DNA of 64,000 nt from Magnolia sinica (lineage: Eukaryota > Streptophyta > Magnoliopsida > Magnoliales > Magnoliaceae). The position numbers and the translations under genes were made by a program. Shown piece after piece: positions 10,233-20,353 of this stretch. The notes below the pieces were generated by a model, which saw nothing but the letters and a program-made list of their open reading frames with translations, did no database searches and was not told the origin of the DNA. Each line of letters begins with the position of its first letter. The first letter of the stretch is position 1. Location of the stretch: the NCBI RefSeq assembly GCF_029962835.1, contig NC_080590.1, positions 64,044,001 through 64,108,000 of the forward strand, in the 5' to 3' direction.

Positions 10233-10315
10233 GGTATGTTGCTGTTGTGATGTACATCCATGGGGTACATCACTGGTATGTTGTTGTTGTGATGTACATC
10301 CATGGGGTACATCAC
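10233..10315. repeat. 42-bp tandem duplication containing near-perfect palindromes
   Basis: GGTATGTTG..TTGTGATGTAC is repeated with a 42-bp period. Each copy contains a 27-bp near-palindrome (10247-10273 and 10289-10315), whose arms GTGATGTAC and GTACATCAC pair exactly around an ATCCATGGG centre. Confidence 0.8.
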
Positions 10316-10577
10316 GTGGACCATACTTTTGTAATCAATCTTTATCTGCGGAAAGAATTTAGTAGAAATGCATCATACCATCTATTATACATAACGTGTA
10401 TGGATACATAATCGGGCTTTCATACACATGGCATACATGTATACAAAATCTAATCTAATCCATTGTATACATAATTTTTCATGTATGGAATCAAGATTAT
10501 TATAGATTCCAATCCAAAAAGAAAGGATGAGCCACTTATCTTTTTAGATGCAAATAATTGATGATCTACCGTTGAAT

Positions 10578-10892
10578 GGCTTTGATACCACTGTAGGGAA
10601 GCACGGAAGGTGAGCCCTCAAGATCTGACGGTCTACACGAATTTTGGAACCCTTACAAAGCAGAAGATTGACACTCTAACGGCCCGCCAATCTACTACTG
10701 GAGCAGATGGATCTATTCACACCTTTGATCCTACGTTATAAGTGACCCCGAATTGCGATCTATGGATTAGATCGTCCCAAGGACAAGCCAAAATGGATAG
10801 ACTTACTATGCACACTATTTCTCTCTCCGTATACTCTCGACATACCCACTAGTGATTGCTCACCAATGGGCCCCACTGGGCTAGGTCCAACA
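10578..10892 (-). mobile_element. LTR-like unit with adjacent Met-tRNA primer-binding site
   Basis: On the minus strand a 301-bp segment begins TGTTGGACCTAGCC (10892 downward) and ends CTTCCCTACA (10592). After a single base it is followed by TGGTATCAAAGCC (10590-10578), a close match to the initiator-Met tRNA primer-binding site. TG..CA ends plus an abutting PBS define the 3' end of a 5' LTR. No second LTR or coding region was found downstream (lower coordinates), so this could be a fragment of a Copia element or a TRIM. Confidence 0.55.
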
Positions 10893-10921
10893 ATATCACC
10901 AATCATTATCATTATCATCAT

Positions 10922-10954
10922 CTAAGCCTTATCCCAACTAATTGGGGTCGGCTA
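10922..10954 (+). repeat. Au-SINE-like conserved core
   Basis: CTAAGCCTTATCCCAACTAA then TTGGGGTCGGCTA is the widely conserved plant SINE-associated core, with its internal CCCAAC..GTTGGGG-type inverted repeat. It is followed by the usual CCATTCCACTCTGTA tail-side sequence. Pol III A/B boxes and a target duplication were not identified. Confidence 0.5.
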
Positions 10955-12053
10955 AACTAATCCTGCTCTGCCATTCCACTCTGTATACTGTCAGATTGTT
11001 GAAATAACCCTCCACTTGGGACTGGCAATGAGAGCCAAAAACTCCCACCAGCAATGTGCGCACAAAACTGTGGAAAATATAAAATCTTAAATACGCAGTC
11101 TAATCCTAGGAAAAATCTCAACACCTAGAATTATCACCAATTGCAATTGGCATTTTGACCATAGAAAATTCTGATCAAATATCCTGAGTATAATCATCCC
11201 GACCACTTCTATGGACGAGGAGATAAAGGAATGCTACCAAAAGGCATTATCAATTCATGGACTTACATGAGGTGCAAACCAAAGCATTTGAACATACACA
11301 CGGAACTCCCGGACAGTGATTACAATCGTTGATTTGGTGGGCTGCCATGTGTCTGCACCTGAGAAGGCAGTGAGATAGACTATGGTAGCCTTCCAATCAG
11401 TGAATCTCAATTGGATGGGCAAGTTATCTAGCCACTATGAATTTGGACCCTTGGACATCCTGATGGTAGCATAAATCAATGCTCCCTATCACAAACTACG
11501 GGATGTCTGTTGGGAATGGCACTTCATCTGACAAACATATCATGGGCAATGCTGCAACAAATTTCCTCACAGGACAACCCTGGCCATCTGATCATCAACC
11601 AACAAAATACATTTTTCAAAAGATAAGATAGCCATTAGTCACTAGCAATGAAACATCCAACAGTAAGGTGGTCGGGACTGAGGAGATTGTAGTGCATTAC
11701 CTGCCCATAATTTCAGTTAGGTAAAGATGTATACCATCAGAATGGAGTGCTGACGTGACCAGAAATCGTGGTAATTCAGAACAATTTCGGTAGGGGAAAG
11801 ATTTATACGATGAGAATGGAGTGCTGACATAACTAGAAATCGTGGTAGTTAAGAACAATCATTGTACAATATCTATAATTACTTGAATTAATCTTTCAAT
11901 CCAGTTTTCGAACAAGTGGTTGAAATTGCAGAATAATCATTCAGAAGGAACACAATTTTATTCCATACAGTAGGATAACTAAGAGTAATGCTACTTGCAG
12001 ACACCAAACATAAATTAATGAATGAAAAAGAAGAAAAAGGTAAAGGGACCAAC
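10955..12053. other. No gene recognised; contains a 74-bp tandem duplication
   Basis: No convincing exon on either strand. At 11709-11857 two ~74-bp copies are adjacent, sharing GAATGGAGTGCTGAC and AGAAATCGTGGTA. The segment next to 12053 would be the first intron of the DWNN exon described next, read on the minus strand. Confidence 0.5.
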
Positions 12054-12217
12054 CTTCATTGGTCTGGGCGTTGGTAAGCAAGAGGTCATAATCAGTACCT
12101 CTCTCCAAATGCTTTGCTTCAACTATTTTTTCTTTCAAATTCCAGATTGATATGAAAGAATCATGCATAGCCAAACTCTCGTAACATTTTGCGCTTTTAA
12201 ATTTATAATAAACGACA

Positions 12218-12222
<5 letters not shown>
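12054..12222 (-). pseudogene. DWNN-domain first coding exon (RBBP6-like E3 ligase), isolated
   Basis: From ATG at 12222-12220 the minus strand reads MNVVYYKFKSAKCYESLAMH and then DSFISIWNLKEKIVEAKHLE and RGTDYDLLLTNAQTNE, followed by a donor GTTGGT at 12053. The pattern VYYKFKSA..FIS..LKEKI-x-x-x-KHL-x-RGTD-DL-x-x-TNAQTNE is the ubiquitin-like DWNN domain that starts RBBP6/MPE1-type proteins. In plants these include zinc-knuckle RING E3 ligases that act in the nucleus. The exon ends exactly where the DWNN fold still needs its last strand. I could not find the following exon within ~1 kb, so it is probably a captured or degenerate copy. An (AG)n tract lies directly upstream, as in many plant 5' UTRs. 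Confidence 0.75.

Positions 12223-12271
<49 letters not shown>
12223..12271. repeat. (CT)n microsatellite
   Basis: About 24 CT units immediately upstream (minus-strand sense) of the DWNN exon start codon, so AG-repeat on the coding strand. Confidence 0.95.
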
Positions 12272-12274
<3 letters not shown>

Positions 12275-12555
12275 CTTCTGTATACAAGTAAATAAAGAAA
12301 ACAATCAAATAAAAAGAATTCTAAATAATATATTACAAACAATTATCTCTTCTTTTTCTAACGAATCAACAAGAGAGAATTAGAGCCGTTGGAAAGGCCA
12401 AAACACACCAATCGCAGCAAGTGTAGAATCTCCCTTCGGTTTGAAAGATGACCATTGCTTAGTAAAGAAGCTTATGTAAAAGTAAAACGAAGATTGAAAT
12501 AGTGGAGAAGCTTCTGTTGGCGGGAATTAGAGAAGGATAGGTTTATGCATAGGCA

Positions 12556-13085
12556 GTAGGCTATGGGATCGGGACGCGGATTTCCTGCAGTTACTGCTCG
12601 ATCCAGATGGGCCCACAATGATGTTTGTGTGAAATCCACACCGTCCATCAATTTTTCTAAATCATTATTGTGCATGACCCCCAAAATGAGGGAAGCGGAT
12701 TGGCTGGTGTACCTCACACCAGCCATATGGCTGGTGTGGGTACGTGTCGTGCGAAGACGAGTGTTGCATCTCCTCAAGCTCAGAGTTGTACGGACGGTTC
12801 AAATGATATCAAAGTTACATGGGCATGATGTATTTATCATATCAAAAACGTTCATCCATGTATTTATTATATCCACTTTTAGAGCATTATACGAAAAATG
12901 ATTCATATCCAAAGCTTAAGTGGACCACACCAGAAATAGCAGTGGACACAATTATTCTCACCATTGAAACATTCATGGGGCCTACCATAGCGTTTATATT
13001 CTTTCCAATCCGCTGATAAGGTCACACAGACCTGGATGAAGAGGTAAAAACAAATATCATATCCATCTAAAATTTCTATAACTCC
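12556..13085. repeat. Dispersed ~0.5-kb repeat, copy 1
   Basis: Non-coding unit with a hairpin GGCTGGTGT-acctc-ACACCAGCC at 12702-12724, a 26-base block (12733-12758) identical to one in copy 2 (13279-13304), then an AAGCTTAAGTGGACCACACC segment and a TTTCCAATCC..AAGGTC segment. Copy 2 has the same order. It looks like a MITE or short non-autonomous DNA element; its ends are not resolved. Confidence 0.6.
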
Positions 13086-13234
13086 AAAAGGTTTCAATGG
13101 TAGACGTTCAATCCTCCTCAACTTTTTGCAGTGCCATCCATTTGATCCATGGATTATCTTATTTTTCAGTTTCAGCTTTAGGACTAGCTCACCAAATGAA
13201 AGCACGGTTGGGATATAACACATACCTCATGATG

Positions 13235-13690
13235 GGACCCACAAAATGGCTGGTGTACCACACACTACTTATATGGCCGGTGTGGGTACGTGTCGTGCGA
13301 AGACCAATGCTTTCTACGAACGGTTCAAAGAAGATCAAAATTACATGGGCCTCACAATGATGTATTTATTATATCCACCCTGTTCATTCATTTTGCGATA
13401 TCATTTTAGATCATGAGCCCAAAATGAGTGATATCCAAAGCTCAAGTAAGCCACACCACAAATAGCAATGGGACAATGATTCTCACGTTAAAACATTTGA
13501 GGGGCCCAGGATAATGTTTATTTTCCATCCAATCTATTCATAAGGTCGCATGTACCGGGATGATCAAGATGCTATTTGCTTCTTTTTTTTTCCTCTAAAC
13601 GCAACCTCTCGTTGAAACCTTGGGAAGGTTTTACCAGTAACCGTTCAATCCCTGTTACTTTTTGTGTTGTAATCCACTATCATTTTGTAC
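13235..13690. repeat. Dispersed ~0.5-kb repeat, copy 2
   Basis: Begins AAATGGCTGGTGTACCACAC and follows copy 1 with an offset of 546 bp; the block GTGGGTACGTGTCGTGCGAA is shared exactly. Downstream it carries AGCTCAAGTAAGCCACACCA and TCATAAGGTCGCATGTACC, homologous to copy 1. No coding potential. Confidence 0.6.
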
Positions 13691-13975
13691 ACACACTAAA
13701 ATGATTTGAAGAAATTAATGGACAGTGTGAATCTAAATATACATTATAATAGGGACACAGAAATTCCACGCCTTAAAAGTTGTCCTATAACGGGCATTCT
13801 ACAGAGGAGAGGGACAATTGGTGTTTTGTGAGTTAATGTCATTTGCGGATCCTCTTTGTTGAAAGCACACGAAATTCCAATGCCATCACTTCTCATTGAT
13901 GCATTTTATTTTTGATGACTCCAGCTAATAAGATATATCGGATTTCTCTTCCAGGTAGATTGTGCACAACTTTTA

Positions 13976-14361
13976 GGGCCATTTTCGGCAGTGGTATTAA
14001 GTTGTATTAAATGGAATTGTATTACTAATTCTACTTTGAAATTGGGGATGACATATTTGGAAGGAGTGTGAAATAGGATTAAAATTAATTTTATAAGCTT
14101 TGAAAAATGAGCCTTGTGTTAGAAAGTATGAGATGGGATTACTAATCCACGAATGATGGATTTTGGCTGCATTCACTTTTGCAATCCAAATGCAATTTGC
14201 AAGTAAATCCTAGGATTTATTTTTTTAATACACACATTCCAAATATAGCATTAGAAAACATGGGATAAATCAACCAGGGACAATACCTTACACATGTATT
14301 TATTATAACTTTTGCAATTCCATCCACCTAAATTACTTAATAGAGCTGGCCAAACAGGCCC
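13976..14361. mobile_element. Tourist-like (PIF/Harbinger) MITE
   Basis: A 386-bp unit starts GGGCCATTTTCGGCAG and ends CTGGCCAAACAGGCCC. Both sides are flanked by TTA (13973-13975 and 14362-14364), the 3-bp target duplication of PIF/Harbinger elements. The TIR match is imperfect (about 11 of 16). The interior is AT-rich with ATTGTATTA / GGATTACTAATCC words, as usual for this MITE class. Confidence 0.6.
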
Positions 14362-14379
14362 TTAACATTTGCAACTTCT

Positions 14380-15336
14380 CTGATCCTACCATGATTTTTG
14401 TATAAGATAAACGTGGCCCATTATTATTTTTAGACAACTATGGAGCAGGAGGAGCATCCAAAGCTCAAGTGTATCGTACCACATAATGCGGGGGTTGTAC
14501 AAATTACCGTGGAAACGTTGTTAGGGCCAACCATATGGCTTATTTTATATATGGCATGTTTATAAGATTACACATATCTGAATGAAGTTAAAATACAAAT
14601 ATCAGCTTGATCAAAGTCTTCTAGCCTTCTGCGGCCATAAAGTTATCAACGGTGGCATCAATTCTTACTGTTTCCTGTAGTGTGGTTTACTTTAGCTTTG
14701 GATCTACCTTGTTTTTGGGCTCGTATCATTAGAATGATCTGAAAAAAATGAGTGGATACCGTGGATCTAAGAAATACATCATCGTGGGCCCACATAAATT
14801 TTATGCATTATGAAATTTCATTGCTTGCTGCGTGGTGCAGCACATTCTAGGTGGATGGAAGAAAATCGAAAGTATTGACATGTGAAACTTTCTTAGACCC
14901 TATCACAGTGTATGTATCAGATCCACACAGTACATCCATTTCCATACCATTTATGGAATGAGACGAAAAACAAGGCAGATTCATAACTCAAGTGGCCCAC
15001 ACTATAGAAACAGCAAGAATTGGATGCCCACCGTTGAAAACTTCTTAGAGCCACGTAAGGCTATGATCAAGCTGATATATGTGTTTTACCGTCATCGGAG
15101 TCTGTGTGCCCTCATAAAGAGGTTTGATGGAATATCAACCTCATAGTGGACCCTAAGAAAATTTTAATATTAGTCCCTGCTGCTTTTTGTGGTGTGGTCC
15201 GCTTGAGCTTTAAATGTGCTCATTTTTGGGCTCATGCTCTAAAATGATCTTTAAAAGTTAATAGACATTGTGGATCTAAAACATAAATCATTGTGAGGCC
15301 AAAGTAGCTCCACATGTTAAAAGTTGGTTTGTGTAG
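14380..15336. repeat. Dispersed ~0.5-kb repeat, copies 3 and 4 (diverged)
   Basis: Segments at 14380-14830 and 14940-15310 repeat the order AAGCTCAAGT..CCACA, GTTGAAAAC/GTGGAAACG, GGGCTC-AT-x-x-x-x-AAATGATCT, GTGGATCTAA..ATCATTGTG seen in copies 1-2. Nothing codes. The family therefore fills most of 12.5-15.3 kb. Confidence 0.5.
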
Positions 15337-16012
15337 TGTTACGGGTAAAAAGAAATTAGCCACCAAGGAAAAACCAGCTCTGACATACATGCACAGCGCG
15401 AGGAGCTCGGCTAGCGCCAGTCATGGCCAAAGAGCTCCTTAACGGTTAAAGGAGGACACTCTGTTACATTTCACGAAACGACCCTAGGGTCAACCATCAC
15501 TAGAAAGAATCTCTCTATCTCCGACTGACATCGAGCCCCTCCAGATGTTGATAACCTGCTTGACACTAAGGAAGGACTTGACTACTACTCACCAAAGGAG
15601 CCAGGTCAGCATAACCCCTCTTCTACTAGTTCTGACCTGGTCTCGATGATATCTACTCGAGATTCCAGTCGAAGATATTAGAAGGTGATCGCAACACGGA
15701 TTTGCCCAAGATCTCAGCCGAGGATCTCGGGAGATCCTCATGACATGTTCGGGATTTGAATCCCTCTACAACACATTCCTACTAAACGGGGAAATTACCC
15801 TTTATGTCACCACCTTTCCTCACCTATAAATAAGATCACATCCAATGGTGAAAGGTACACAAAATCTCACACCCCAAAACCTAACGTCCTACTAGACCTA
15901 GCTTACATGTCTGACTTTGGCACTGGAGGGTCCCCTGCAGTAGCCAGGGGCACCGTCTTTGTCTTACCTTGCAAGTCCCAAGTGGTCCGAGGAGGACGAC
16001 TAGATTTCTACA
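15337..16012 (+). repeat. 5' LTR of gypsy 1
   Basis: Starts TGTTACGGGTAAAAAG and ends near TTTCTACA, directly upstream of the PBS-like sequence. It includes the TATA box at 15835-15844. The right limit is uncertain by ~10 bases. Confidence 0.6.
15835..15844 (+). promoter_or_regulatory. TATA box in gypsy 1 LTR
   Basis: TATAAATAAG in context CCTCACCTATAAATAAG, ~180 bp before the LTR end, the normal position for retrotransposon transcription. Confidence 0.55.
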
Positions 16013-16079
16013 TTAATAGTTTGGCTCTGTCCGTGAGAACGACATCAAAGCTGTTCCTCTCACCTATAGTGCTTCAACA

Positions 16080-17165
16080 ATGGCGAAGGGGAGAAAGAAA
16101 ACTTAGACCACCACTACTGTGCCTAGCCCTGTGCCGCCAAAACAGACCGAAGACCATCGAGACTCGTCTTCCCAACTTTATGCTGATTCTGCACTCGCAA
16201 GACAAGCGGGGTTGTCCCGGAACTAGGGAGGTCAGCTTATCTCTTTGGAACAATGAGTACAGGCACTGAACAACAATGTTGATTTGATAAAAAGATTGCT
16301 GGAGCACCGAATCGCTCCTTCCGGTTAGGGGGCTAAGGAAGTTGTTGCCCGGGCAGCCTCAAAAGTTTCTGCACAAACTCGAGAACTCACCAAATCCCAA
16401 CAAAATCGATAGGTCAGCGAAGCACTAGTACTAACACCTTCCCATCGTGTTGGCTCCCTCCGACTTACATCACAAGTTGAAGAAGAAGAAGTGTGTCAAG
16501 GCTCCCGAAACTTTGGCCGAGGATAGACCTGTTGAGACAGTAGCCAAAAGTGAAGATCCTTAGGAGGCCGAGCTCAACGAGCTATGAGGTCAGATCGCCG
16601 ACATATGACAAGCCTACCGCGCGCATGCTCTGACCTCAATATAAGCCATGTTGGAGGAGATCGAGCCTCTATTCACCACTGACATCATGCACGCTTAGCT
16701 CCCACCCATATTTCGGATGCCACAGAACACCCCTTAATCTGGGGCCACTAACCCGACCGAGCATCAGGAATCTTTCAGGGTGTGGATGGAGATTCAAGGT
16801 GTGTCAACAATGGTAATGTGTCGAGCCTTCTCTTTAAACTTAACTAGAGCAACCTAAAAGTGGTTTCGATAGCTCAAACCACGGTCCATCATTCATTCAC
16901 TCAACTCAACAATGCGTTCATCACCAACTTCATCGGAGGGAAGGAAAGGCTGAAGCCGACGACTCACCTCCTTACCATTATCCAAAAGGCTAATGAGCTA
17001 CTGAAGGATTACATCAAGTGCTTCAACCTAGAAGCAATGCAAATGGAGGGCTATTCGGACCAGAACGCCATGACTACTATGATGGCCGGCCTAAGGGAGG
17101 GCAAAAATCCCCCCATGACTCTAGCCGACCTCCTCAACAGAGCTTTGAAGTACTTTAATGCAAGC
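16080..17165 (+). pseudogene. gag of gypsy 1 (truncated)
   Basis: The frame from ATG 16080 begins MAKGRKKT and is soon broken by stops. The recognisable core at 16860-17165 reads HSFTQLNNAFITNFIGGKER, THLLTIIQKANELLKDYIKC and NPPMTLADLLNRALKYFNA, the retrotransposon gag (PF03732-type) helical region that assembles the virus-like particle. The C-terminal zinc knuckle and linker are absent because the sequence jumps straight into RT near 17163. Upstream 16300-16860 has gag-like low-similarity sequence with several stops. Confidence 0.75.
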
Positions 17166-17830
17166 TCCTCGAAGAGGGCTTCATCGAAGAAATATACTAT
17201 CCAAACTGGATCACCAACGTTGTTTTGGAAGTCCAATGGGAAGTGACGGGTCTGTGTTGATTACACGGACCTGAATAAAGTCTGCCCCAAAGACAGTTTT
17301 TCCCTCCCGCAGATCGACCAACTGATCGACAGCACTGCCAGGCACGGGCTCCTGAGCTTCATGGATGCTTACTTAGGATATAATTAGATCACCATGCATT
17401 CATACAACAAGCAGAATATGACCTTCATCATGGACAAAGGGCTCTATTGCTACAACGTCATGCCCTTCGGGCCGAAGAACGCTGGAGCCACATACCAGCG
17501 ACTCATCAATAGAATGTTCGCTTAGCAGATTAGATGCTCCATGGAAGTCTATGTCGACGACATGCTCATCAAGAGCATCAAATTTAAAGACCACATCGCC
17601 GACCTGGAGGAAATGCTTGCAATACTGTAAAAATATTAGATGAAGCTAAATCCGAGTAAATGCACATTCGATGTCAGCTTGAAAAAAATCCTTGGTTTCC
17701 TGGTTAGCTAAAGGGGAATCGAGGCAAACCCCAACAAGATTTGAGCTTTGTTAGACATGATCTCACCTAGGACAACAAAAGAAATCCAGTATCTCACGGG
17801 AGGGTAGTCGCCCTCAGCTAATTCGTATCT
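17166..17830 (+). pseudogene. Reverse transcriptase of gypsy 1, with stops
   Basis: Reads LLEEGFIEEIYYPNWITNVV, then VDYTDLNKVCPKDSFSLPQI, LLSFMDAYLGYN, NVMPFGPKNAGATYQRLINR and the catalytic box MEVYVDDMLIKS. It copies retroelement RNA into DNA. Stops occur at CAG-to-TAG type positions (for example after 'LGYN' and 'RMFA'), so no active enzyme can be made. The thumb region follows with MKLNPSKCTFDV. Confidence 0.85.
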
Positions 17831-17880
17831 CGAGTGATAAGTGTCTCCCCTTCTTCAAACAGCTGAAAGGAAAATAGAAA

Positions 17881-18850
17881 ATGGAGTGGACTGAGGACTG
17901 CGAGCTGGCCTTTCAACAACTTAAACAATACCTAGGTTCACCACCACTGCTTTCAAAACCCAAGCGAGGAGAGCCACTCCTACTATACTTAGCAGTCTCA
18001 ACTGTAGCAATTAGCTTGAGCCTTATCAGAGAACAAGACGAGAAACAATTATTGGTGTACTACGTCAGCAAAGCCTTTGTCCCGGCCGAGACCAGGTATC
18101 CAAACATCGAGAAGCTATCTCTAGCTTTGGTCGTGTCATCCTACCGCCTCCGACCTTACCTCCAAGCCCATACCATCATAGTCCTGACCAACTAACCTCT
18201 TCGCCAGGTACTCCAAAAAGCTAAAGTGTCAGGAAGACTTATAAAATGGGCAATCGAACTCAGCGAGTTTGACATTAAATATCAGCCCCGAACCGCAATC
18301 AAAGGCCAGGTAGTATCTGATTTTATTGTCAAGCTCACACGCGGAATCAACCCAGAAGTCAATCTGAGAGAAAAATCGATCAATCTCTAGGTCAGGCAGA
18401 CGAACCAGACCTACCGACCTAGGCATTATACATCGACGGATCATCCAATTCTAAAGGCAGCAGGGTAGGGTCGGGGTAGTTCTTGAGGCTCCCGACCAAA
18501 CCTGCACTCAATATGGCTTAAGATTTGGATTCCAAACATCGAACAACGTAACAAAATACGAGGCACTGCTTGTCGGACTTAAGTTGGTGGCAACAATACG
18601 AGCTCAGAACCTGAAAGTCCACAGTGATTCACAGCTTGTCGTCAACCAAATAGTCAGTGAATACTAGGCTAAGGAGAAAAGAATGACCGCTTACTTATAG
18701 AAGGCCTAGGAACTCATCAGAAAATTTTCCAAATGCGACGTTATCCTGATCCCCAGGTCAAAAAACTCCAAAGTAGATACACTAGCAAAGCTGGCCACAA
18801 TGGCCAAAGATAAAATTTCGAAGGTGATCCCCATCAAGTTCTTGGCCAAA
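17881..18850 (+). pseudogene. RNase H region of gypsy 1, with stops
   Basis: MEWTEDCELAFQQLKQYLGS then LLLYLAVSTVAISLSLIREQ and YVSKAFVPAETRYPNIEKLS form the RT-linked RNase H. 18420-18800 contains a second RNase H-like part: DGSSNSKG, EALLVGLKLVATIRAQNLKV, HSDSQLVVNQI and VDTLAKLATMA. The dual arrangement is typical of Tat-lineage plant gypsy elements. Frameshifts and stops break both parts. Confidence 0.8.
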
Positions 18851-18905
18851 CAAGCATCAATAAGTCCGACCCCGATCTAGTTCTTCCAGTGAATCCGACC
18901 CTGAG

Positions 18906-19258
18906 TTGGATGGACCCAATAGTCAACTATCTTCGAGAGGGCAAGCTACCCAAGGAACGACTCGAAGCACACAGACTCTGATTCAAGTCAGCCCGCTACA
19001 CCATGATCGGATACACTTTGTACTAAAAAGGGCTTTTCCCTTCCGTACCTCAGGTGTCTCTGACTCGATGAGGCCAAATACGTCATTAGAAAGATCCATG
19101 AAGGAATTTACAGCAATCATTCCGGTAGTCGCGCCCTCTCCCACAAGGTCATCCGACGCTAAGCAGTACACCCGGAGGTGCGACAAATGTTTGAGGTTCG
19201 CAGCTATACCCCATCAGCCACCTAAGCAGTTGACTCCTATAATCGGGATATACTAATT
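18906..19258 (+). pseudogene. Integrase N-terminal part of gypsy 1
   Basis: In one frame DPIVNYLREGKLPKERLEAH, in another RKIHEGIYSNHSGSRALSHK and YTRRCDKCLRFAAIPHQPPK: the pre-integrase segment and the HHCC zinc finger (CDKC visible). The catalytic DDE core does not follow; sequence similarity stops at ~19258. At least two frame changes. Confidence 0.75.
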
Positions 19259-19419
19259 TCATGATCGTGTACTGCAAATTCGAGGGACCAGTCGAGGAAC
19301 TTGAACATCTAACCTTCATTCTTTTCTGGATTTATTGCCATCTCCCGTGTGTTAACGCCTGACAAGTTACGGCCGAATACATCACTCTGGCCGAATGCCT
19401 TGTTCAAGGGCAATGAATA
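19259..19419. other. Unassigned junction sequence
   Basis: 160 bp between the broken integrase and the PMD remnant; no feature recognised. It holds the breakpoint between two unrelated repeats. Confidence 0.4.
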
Positions 19420-20100
19420 GCATTGGTGCCATTTGTCCTTAGTCACTTGTACAGAAGTCTCTATGAGATCAATATTAAAGGGCTATATTCAGCCGGAGGT
19501 CATATATGGCTTTCACAAATGTGGTTCGTTGCGTATTTTTGGCCATAACTTTTCAGTCAAGAGCATGTCAATCGATCATTTTCTTCATATGGCGACTGAA
19601 TTATTCACACTACCCTAGAGAATGCTATTGTCGATGAATATCTATGAGATTTCTTTTCTTTTAACAATTCTGACAACAGTCCGTCCTTCACACCTTTCGC
19701 AAAGAAAAAAACCTACGAGCTGGATTGGCTCACAAGACAATTCGATCTCGAGGATGAGCACGAAGTCAGCCAACTTCATCACGTTTAGAACTGCTATGTC
19801 ATCAGCCAAGATTTAGCTTTTAGCGACATGATTGAAAAAGGTAAGAATGCAAAAGTAGGGATAAAACAATATCACCCTTCTCTCATCACTCAACAGCTGG
19901 GCTTCGTACAACACATTTTGTGTCCTCTTATTCATGTTACAAACAATCAGCCTCCCTTCGACCAAGTAATAGTTACTGTTGAGGAGTTCTATGTCTCTCT
20001 TGAGTTGGCTAATCATAAAGAAGCAGTCATCCTCCAGATGCCAGTTTATCCAGAATATCCTTCATTAATGAGCAGCTTTGTATCGTGGTGGGATCGTTAA
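19420..20100 (+). pseudogene. Plant mobile domain (PMD) remnant
   Basis: Reads ALVPFVLSHLYRSLYEINIK, GLYSAGGHIWLSQMWFVAYF, then after stops ELDWLTRQFDLEDEHEVSQL, QLGFVQHILCPLIH and FDQVIVTVEEFYVSLEL, ending MSSFVSWWDR. The order 'L-x-R-x-LY-x-x-x-x-GG-x-(I/L)W-x-x-Q-x-W-x-x-AYF', 'RQFG..Q-IPCP', and the final tryptophans match the plant mobile domain (aminotransferase-like PMD) found in transposons, antisense ORFs of gypsy elements and some host proteins. Several stops. It abuts the antisense LTR-like block at 20887 onward and may be the extra ORF of a second, mostly deleted, minus-strand gypsy. Confidence 0.6.
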
Positions 20101-20353
20101 TATGCCAAGCTCTTAGGTAGTTGAAGTACCATAAAACTTTCACTTCAACTCTGCTCCCAATTAGGCCTGGTGGAGAGTAAGAAAAGAAGTATTTCTGCCC
20201 CCTCAATTACTACTGCAAAGAGGATAACAAGAGCTAAGACAAAGCTGATTACTGCTCTTCCTGTTTCAATGGCCGAAATTCCTTATCCAGATGTCTCACA
20301 GATCACCTAGGAAGGAACATCTTGACATCATGGTGGCCGCTCAACCATAACGA

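Larger units (their letters stand above)
15337..19258 (+). mobile_element. Ty3/gypsy retrotransposon 1, degenerate, 3' part missing
   Basis: Layout on the plus strand: 5' LTR (TGTTACGGG.. at 15337, TATA at 15835, end near 16012), a PBS-adjacent TTGGCTCTGTCCGTGAGAAC (16021), gag (from ATG 16080), RT, RNase H, a second RNase H-like part, and the start of integrase. The PBS region resembles the TTGGCGCCGTCTGTGGGAAC of Tat/RIRE2-type plant gypsy elements. A deletion near 17163 fuses mid-gag to RT, so the zinc knuckle, protease and first RT part are gone. Many stops replace Gln/Trp codons. Similarity stops after the integrase zinc finger at ~19258, and no 3' LTR was found. Confidence 0.8.

Noticed and set aside
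11941..12053. Extension of the DWNN frame past the splice donor
   Set aside because: Sequence after 12053 no longer matches the domain; it reads as intron.
12472..13360. Overlapping small ORFs in the dispersed repeats
   Set aside because: Frames are not shared between repeat copies 1 and 2.
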